Assembly: GCA_910587935.1 (NCBI GenBank)
Contig: CAJUNP010000027.1
Location: 1 to 39,826, forward strand
Length of the DNA stretch: 39,826 nt
Direction of reading: 5' to 3'
DNA from: an uncultured Lachnospiraceae bacterium
GTDB lineage: Bacteria; Bacillota; Clostridia; Lachnospirales; Lachnospiraceae
Shown: positions 35,413 to 39,826 of the stretch, piece after piece
Position numbering within the stretch: the first letter of the stretch is position 1
Layout of the letters: each line of letters starts with the position of its first letter
Notes under the pieces: model-generated
Told to the model about the DNA's origin: nothing
The model's database searches: none
The model's input: only the letters and a program-made list of their open reading frames with translations
Program-made: the position numbers and the translations under genes

Positions 35413-36639
35413 ATGTCTCCTTCCTGATCACCTGTTTTTATCGGATACAAGAGATCTCTACATAAGCGGTAGTAATACTGCCTTGTTGCAAAACTTCCCC
35501 CGTCAGCTAAGGTTCCTATGCCATCTTCACTGCGCCCCGTTATTACACTGCCAAGCTTTATTACAGACCTATATATCTCGCTATTATTATATTGCTCTCC
35601 ATTAAAGCCTTCATCACTCGGATATTTTTCACAGTCGAGCCTATAATCTTGATTATCCTGCTCTTTACTTGCCTTGCAAAATTCTATTAGATTCATGTCC
35701 TGAATTTTGGGGGATGTCTTCCACCCGAAATAGAACGTTGCTGCTTCCCATGGATATTTAAATGCAACATAATTACATCCGTTTTCTTTTATTGCTTCCA
35801 GACCATCAGATTCACACATTATATGGGGATCATTCTCACCTTTCCATTCTTTATGACCAGCAGCGAATTTCTCATAATGCCCCTCGCCTGTTAAATGAAT
35901 TGCTCCTACCGGCTCAGCAAAAGAATTTCCTTTTTTCGCATTCGGCCATACACTGCGCAAGGAAATGGCAAATCACATTAGGGTCTGTCATGTTGTAGTG
36001 TTCCAAGCATTCATTTAAATCATAAATATCTTCTTGATTAAGTTCCCTGCTATCTGGTTTTTTCACCCATGTTTTATTTACTGAAGGATCATAGGTATAT
36101 TCAAATTCTACAGCTCTTTTCCACCCTAATGCCTGCATGGCCTTCAAGGTAACGACAAGCGCTTCACAGGATACCTCTGCCATTTTATTGGAAAGCATAG
36201 GCGCATATTCTTTATAATCTCTTCCAAATCCCAGATAAAGCGGCAACGGAAGCGTTCTGTTTATGAGACGAAGCGGAACCGCCCACTCTGCGCAGGTCGA
36301 AGTCCTGGCAAAGGGTATCGTCCCAACCTCTTCCCAGACAGAATCTGATCCCGTCCCTATATATTTTTTAAGGGTTCCGTTGGATACCATATAATCAATA
36401 CCCGCATCCTTCCAACCCATATTCCGAAAACCGGAGGTTACCGTTCCTGTCGTATCAATAAACAGGTTCAGTTCCCCTGCCTTATCCAATTCTGATCCTG
36501 TTACCATAACATACAGACTGGCATTACTGCATACAGCTGCTAAATCATGGATTCTCCCCTGACCGCAGGCAAGTATACTGTCGTTTGCCCATTCCGAAGT
36601 ATCTCCATCAACTTTATGCTCCGTATAACTAACCTGCAT
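35409..36639 (-). pseudogene. Frameshifted cell-wall hydrolase-like gene
   Basis: Two overlapping frames (36639-35914 and 35960-35409) join into one protein if one A is removed from the A6 run at 35936-35931; the joined text reads AECEKGNSFAEPVGAIHLTG. The N-terminal part resembles bacterial surface modules that begin VDGDTSEW, with FIDTTGTVTSGFRNMGWKDAG. The middle and end resemble GH19 chitinase/lysozyme-like folds (HFLAQCMAE, GAIHLTGEGHYEKF). There is no signal peptide, and an in-frame TAA directly precedes the first ATG, which has no ribosome site, so the 5' end also looks lost. A sequencing error in the A-run cannot be excluded. Confidence 0.65.
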
Positions 36640-36788
36640 TTATTTGACGGAAAACACGGGATTCGGCGGATGGGAGTTTGACAGTCTATACAAATTAGCT
36701 GCTACTTTTAAACAATATATTCTTTAAACCTCAGAAAATGAAATCCAACAATACAAGGGGTTAGCTAATGGCCCCCCAAAAACTTTGA

Positions 36789-37135
36789 TTACATATTTAT
36801 CATACTATAATATATTGGACCCAACCTCCAATACAATAAAATTGACAATACACCGAGAACAAACCATACTATAAAATACATCGCAGTCCCCTTCTTCCGC
36901 ATCAAAATCCATGTCCAGGAAACAACCGTATATACAGCCACCACCGCAATATATACATTTATTGGAACATAATAAAATGTGACACACCATATCAGCATCG
37001 CTATAATAAGCATTACCAAATGTAAATTCCTTACCACTTCCGGCATATCATTTATGAATGCATTTATCCTTTCAGGTGCAATATCAGCAAACAATACAGG
37101 AATAAATAGCAACACCATAAAAATCAATGGCACTA
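36789..37135 (-). pseudogene. C-terminal remnant of a multi-pass membrane protein
   Basis: About 115 codons in a single frame with four or more hydrophobic spans (PLIFMVLLFIPVLFADI, LHLVMLIIAMLIWCVTFYYV, YIAVVAVYTVVSWTWILM, FIVWFVLGVLSILLYW). The frame runs directly into the left end of the IS630 element. The missing N-terminal part is not on the other side of the element. Family not recognised. Confidence 0.75.
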
Positions 37136-37158
37136 GTGTACTGACCTGTTGATATTTA
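37136..37158 (+). repeat. Left terminal inverted repeat of IS630 element
   Basis: Begins GTGTACTGACC and ends GATATTTA. It matches the complement of the right end at 20 of 23 positions, with all mismatches in the first seven bases. Confidence 0.9.
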
Positions 37159-37221
37159 ACCAAATAATTCTGGTAATCACAGTTGTTCTGATGTATAATA
37201 AAAGAAACGGCGGTGATTCCT

Positions 37222-38369
37222 ATGGCAAGACCAAAAAAGTACAGTATCCATCTTACGGAAAATGAATTAAAAAAGTTGAAATCTGTTATCCGTAAGAAAG
37301 AAACTTCAAAAACTATCCGCAGCAGATGCCAGATTATTCTCGATCTGGACGAAGCGCACGGGAAAGCCTTAACCCATGAACAAAGTGCAAAATCCAATGG
37401 TGTCTGCATGGCAACTGTCACCAACACTGTGACAAAATATATGAGTGGCGGCATTGATGCTGTCACTGAATTTAAAAGGAGCATAAATTCAGATAATGCA
37501 AGGCGCAAGGTTGACGGACGTACAGAAGCAAGGCTGATTGAGCTTGCCTGCGGCCCCGTACCGGAGGGGCATTCGCGGTGGACAATCCGCCTGCTTGAGG
37601 AAGAATCCAAAGTAATCCTGGAAACCCCGGTAGGCAGGGAGGCAATCCGCAATACTTTAAAAAAAACAAACTTCGACCTCACAAAAACGAATACTGGTGC
37701 ATCCCCGCAAAAGAAGACCCGGAGTTCATAGCCTGCATGGAGGATGTCCTTGACGTTTATGAGCTTCCCTATGATGAAAAACATCCCGTTGTGTGCATGG
37801 ATGAAAAACCATACCAGCTCTTGGGAGAAGCCAGGGATCCTTTGCCGATGATTCCCGGAAGTGACCGGAAAACCGATTCGGAGTATGTCCGCAATGGCAC
37901 TGTCAGCATCTTTGCCTTTGTGGAAGCACTCGGAGGGGTCCACCATGTGAGTGTACGGGAACACCGCACAGCCGTTGACTGGGCGGAAGAAATCAAGTAT
38001 CTGGTGGACACCATGTACCCTGATGCTGAGAAGATTGTCCTTGTGATGGATAATCTGAACACGCACAAACCGGCATCCCTGTACAAACGGTATCCGCCGG
38101 AGGAAGCAAGGCGTATCACGAAAAAGTTGGAAATACACTATACACCAAAGCATGGGAGCTGGCTGGACATCGCTGAAATAGAGCTGAATGTAATGACCAG
38201 GCAATGCCTCAGCCGCCGCATCGCTGAAATAGGGCTATTACGCAGGGAACTATCCGCATGGGAAACGGAACGGAATACACTGGCAGCGAAGGTCAACTGG
38301 CATTTTAGAACCAGCGATGCCAGAACGAAGCTTAGCTCGTTGTATCCCACATTTACTACTGCCTCTTAA
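37222..38369 (+). CDS. IS630 transposase, made by -1 frameshift
   Basis: Frame 1 (to 37731) and the following frame (open before ATG 37737, to 38369) fuse at the A8 run into about 382 residues. The N-terminal part has helix-turn-helix features (MARPKK, THEQSAKSNGVCMATVTNTV). The catalytic part holds the DDE triad: CMDEKPYQ, VLVMDNLNTHKP and HGSWLDIAEIELN. The fused region reads NKLRPHKNEYWCIPAKEDPEF, which is normal for the family. ATG 37222 is preferred to GTG 37213 because GGCGGTGAT precedes it. Both frames look otherwise intact, so the element may be active. Confidence 0.9.
37659..37665 (+). other. Slippery heptamer for programmed -1 frameshifting
   Basis: A_AAA_AAA in phase with frame 1 (codons TTA AAA AAA ACA), within an A8 run. 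Slipping back one base at this point joins the two transposase frames exactly. This is the standard slippery type used by several IS families. Confidence 0.8.
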
Positions 38370-38381
38370 CGAGGTGGTAGT
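38355..38381 (+). terminator. Hairpin at the end of the transposase gene
   Basis: ACTACTGCCTC (38355-38365) and GAGGTGGTAGT (38371-38381) pair over 11 bases with two G-T wobbles, around a loop containing the stop codon. There is no T tract, so it may limit readthrough or transposase expression rather than terminate. Confidence 0.45.
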
Positions 38382-38386
38382 ATTGC

Positions 38387-38409
38387 TAAATATCAACAGG
38401 TCGGTGCAG
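38387..38409 (-). repeat. Right terminal inverted repeat of IS630 element
   Basis: Reads TAAATATCAACAGG then TCGGTGCAG on the plus strand. It is followed at once by TA and GGGCATTGACAC, the end of a CRISPR repeat. Confidence 0.9.
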
Positions 38410-38711
38410 TAGGGCATTGACACTTCTAACTTCAATGCCCAAACGATTTAGAATAATATAGGTAGAAATGGGAGAAGCCCGATGTAGGGCATTGACACAT
38501 CTTCTTCACTCTCCACAGTGATTTTGTCAGCAGAGTAGAAATGGGAGAAGCCCGATGTAGGGCATTGACACAGCATGTTCATGGGAAATACCTCTTTCTT
38601 TCCGGGCTGTAGAAATGAGATAAGCCCGCCACAGGGCATTGACACGTTGTTGTTGGCATTGCTGTTGTTGTTGAACAGAAATTGGACACGCCCGCCGCAG
38701 GGCACTAAGAA
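38410..38711 (+). CRISPR. Short CRISPR array, 5' end cut at the IS630 boundary
   Basis: Repeats of 37 bp at 38462-38498 and 38535-38571 are identical (start GTAGAAATGGGAG, end GGGCATTGACAC). The one at 38609-38645 differs in the loop and two other bases, and 38675-38711 is strongly decayed. A 14 bp half repeat (38410-38423) touches the IS. Spacers are 38, 36, 37 and 29 bp; the last is GTT-rich. Each repeat has a GCCC...GGGC stem of 4 bp around a 6 base loop. The repeat end ATTGACAC resembles the ATTGAAAC crRNA tag of type I/III systems, which, with decay at the right side and the terminator there, indicates plus-strand transcription. Leader and first repeats are missing. Confidence 0.9.
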
Positions 38712-38758
38712 AGCGCATACAAATGAAGAGACGATCAGGAAGTACAGAACAGAAAAGG

Positions 38759-38808
38759 GTCTGTGAAAGAATCCGGAATTGCCGGGATTTTTCACAGACT
38801 CTTTTTTG
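38759..38808 (+). terminator. Terminator downstream of the CRISPR array
   Basis: GTCTGTGAAA...CCGG and CCGG...TTTCACAGAC (38759-38776 and 38782-38799) form a long hairpin with a small internal mismatch, followed by TCTTTTTTG on the plus strand. It lies 48 bp after the last decayed repeat of the array. Confidence 0.85.
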
Positions 38809-38844
38809 TTGTTACGGCACGAATGCAGCTGACATTTCGGATTT

Positions 38845-38879
38845 TCAGAAATTTTCACGCCCGCCGCAGGGCATTGCAC
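38845..38879 (+). repeat. Isolated, decayed CRISPR repeat
   Basis: TCAGAAATTTTCACGCCCG then CCGCAGGGCATTG keeps the stem GCCC/GGGC and most 3' bases of the array repeat, and is closest to the decayed repeat at 38675. It lies beyond the terminator, 133 bp from that repeat, so it is probably not part of the same transcript. Confidence 0.7.
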
Positions 38880-39053
38880 CTGAGGATCTGAAGATTATGG
38901 AAAGAAAGGGGGGCGGGAGAGACGCTTGGAAGCATCGGCCGTCAGATGCGCAGTGTGCAGTTACCTGACAAACGTAAACGATGGGGCATTACGCTTCCAA
39001 GACAGCGTCATTGATTCGCCGTTTACGGACAAAAGAGAAAAAGGAGAAAACAA
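38880..39053 (+). other. Leader region of the CARF gene with inverted repeats
   Basis: No convincing -10/-35 pair or gene. Two nested inverted repeats are seen: CGTAAACG (38973-38980) with CGTTTACG (39020-39027), and GCTTGGAAGC near 38924 with GCTTCCAAG near 38993. The ribosome site AAGGAG (39041-39046) lies 7 nt before ATG. Confidence 0.5.
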
Positions 39054-39826
39054 ATGGGAAAGACAACAAAAACAACAAACACAACGGATACAAAAAGAAA
39101 GCAGACCGGAAAGAAAAGCCTGACGGAGCTTGCGGAGCACTGGAAGCAGCTGGAGCGCAAGACGGCGGAACAGAGAAAAGAAGCGGAAGCTTATTATGAG
39201 AACATTCTCATGGAGCCCATAGTAGAGACGTTTATACAGAACAACCGCCCGCAGGTGACGGAGCCTGTAGAATGCCTGATTCTGTCTGTGGGGACCTCTT
39301 ACGAACCGTTGGTCCTGGATATTATGCTGCTGGAGCCCAAAAGGGTTCTTTTTTTGTATACGGAAGTTTCCGAACGGTATCTGGCGAAGGTGGTGGATTA
39401 CTGCGGTCTGGACGCGGCCGGATATGAGAAGAGCATCATCCATGAGACGGAACCGCTGGATATCTACCGGGAGATCAAGAGGGCCTATCTGAAATGGAAG
39501 AAACCGGAGAAAATCTATATTGATTTTACCGGAGGGACAAAGGCCATGTCAGCCGCGGCAGCCATGGCAGGCGCCATGATCGGCGTGCAGCTGCTCTATG
39601 TGGGATGTACGGAATATCTGGTGGATTTCCGGAAACCCAACCCTGGAACGGAACGTATGTTCCTGATTGATAATCCGATGGAGGTGTTCGGAGATATTGA
39701 GATCGAAAAGGCGCTGACTCTGTTCGGAGAATATAACTATGCCGGAGCAGGCGAGCGTCTGCTGACGCTGAAGGAGGAGATTCCGGACCCGGCCATTCGC
39801 CAGGAGATGAACTTTGCGTATCTTCT
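39054..39826 (+). CDS. CARF-domain protein, TIGR02710-like, runs off the window
   Basis: The first 257 codons of an open gene. After a lysine/threonine-rich start and a charged helix (residues 21-50) comes a Rossmann-like CARF domain: LILSVGTSYEP at residues 75-85, VLFLYTEVSE, and DFTGGTKAMSAAAAMAG from residue 157. The GTSYEP loop and the TGGTK motif are typical of type III CRISPR accessory proteins that bind cyclic oligoadenylate. TIGR02710 members often carry a C-terminal HEPN ribonuclease; that part is outside the window. Codons favour CTG, GAG, GCG and CCG, unlike the housekeeping genes, suggesting horizontal origin. No partner cas gene is visible here. Confidence 0.85.
   Translation, partial: MGKTTKTTNTTDTKRKQTGKKSLTELAEHWKQLERKTAEQRKEAEAYYENILMEPIVETFIQNNRPQVTEPVECLILSVGTSYEPLVLDIMLLEPKRVLFLYTEVSERYLAKVVDYCGLDAAGYEKSIIHETEPLDIYREIKRAYLKWKKPEKIYIDFTGGTKAMSAAAAMAGAMIGVQLLYVGCTEYLVDFRKPNPGTERMFLIDNPMEVFGDIEIEKALTLFGEYNYAGAGERLLTLKEEIPDPAIRQEMNFAYL

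Larger units (their letters stand above)
37136..38409 (+). mobile_element. IS630-family insertion sequence
   Basis: A 1274 bp element bounded by 23 bp terminal inverted repeats, each preceded or followed by TA (37134-37135 and 38410-38411), the target of this Tc1/mariner-related family. It encodes one transposase in two frames. The left flank is the interior of a membrane-protein gene and the right flank is the interior of a CRISPR repeat, so the flanks are not the two halves of one target. Confidence 0.92.

Noticed and set aside
36760..36775. Shared GGCCCCC-AAAAAC sequence near 36772 and 2770 as a repeat family
   Set aside because: The match is only about 12 bp and low in complexity; no extended similarity around it.
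36789..38204. A 471-codon open frame on the minus strand covering most of the IS element
   Set aside because: From about 37136 rightwards it is the antisense of the transposase and reads as low-quality protein; only the left 115 codons are a real gene remnant.
38448..38879. A 143-codon minus-strand frame across the CRISPR array
   Set aside because: Its repeated MPYIGLLPFL-type segments are the translated CRISPR repeats; spacing equals the repeat-spacer period.
38961..39443. A 160-codon minus-strand frame opposite the CARF gene
   Set aside because: The plus frame has a good ribosome site, clear CARF motifs and runs to the window end; the minus frame has none.
1..39826. tRNA or rRNA genes
   Set aside because: No gap contains a cloverleaf-like sequence with the GTTC(A/G)A T-arm pattern or an rRNA segment that I can recognise.

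Overview
The window looks like the chromosome of a spore-forming Clostridia member, most likely a Lachnospiraceae-type gut bacterium. This rests on a SpoIVA gene, Firmicutes gene orders (ylxM-ffh-rpsP-khpA-rimM-trmD-rplS; rbgA-rnhB-ylqG/ylqH-like genes; der-plsY-gpsA), a long-form PRPP synthetase, and moderate GC with strong GGAGG ribosome sites. Genus is inference; there is no rRNA to anchor it.

Positions 1-3900 are accessory: a Fic-domain gene with an apparently decayed 5' end, a Sel1-repeat-like protein, an orphan ABC solute-binding lipoprotein, two small paralogous secreted cysteine/histidine proteins, and a 0.5 kb AT-rich spacer. Positions 3946-13598 are mostly one minus-strand run: DUF512 radical-SAM/PDZ protein, der, plsY, gpsA, a MoxR ATPase with its VWA partner, tyrS, a small membrane protein and spoIVA. 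The prs gene faces the other way, and its promoter abuts the divergent DUF512 promoter back to back. A shared hairpin then separates prs from a two-component system (14970-18340).

Positions 18424-26713 carry pgeF, yraN, the tldD/tldE pair, an FlhB-like stub, an FAD oxidoreductase, a FliK/YlqG-like protein and rnhB. Positions 26733-33622 hold two signal peptidases around rbgA, then the signal-recognition/ribosome-maturation operon ylxM-ffh-rpsP-khpA-rimM-trmD-rplS, in which trmD is fused to an acetyltransferase domain. The operon promoter is embedded in the terminator hairpin of the upstream gene, and a near-copy of that hairpin sequence lies in the 5' UTR.

Positions 33730-39826 are the most plastic part. 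They contain a secreted protein with an internal duplication, a frameshifted lysozyme/chitinase-like gene, a truncated membrane-protein gene, an IS630-family element with an in-phase A-AAA-AAA frameshift site, a short CRISPR array whose first repeat is cut at the IS boundary, and the start of a CARF-domain protein resembling the TIGR02710 type III CRISPR accessory family. The two IS flanks belong to different loci (half a membrane-protein gene on one side, half a CRISPR repeat on the other), so the IS marks a rearrangement junction that removed the CRISPR leader side. No cas core genes are visible; they may lie beyond the right edge.
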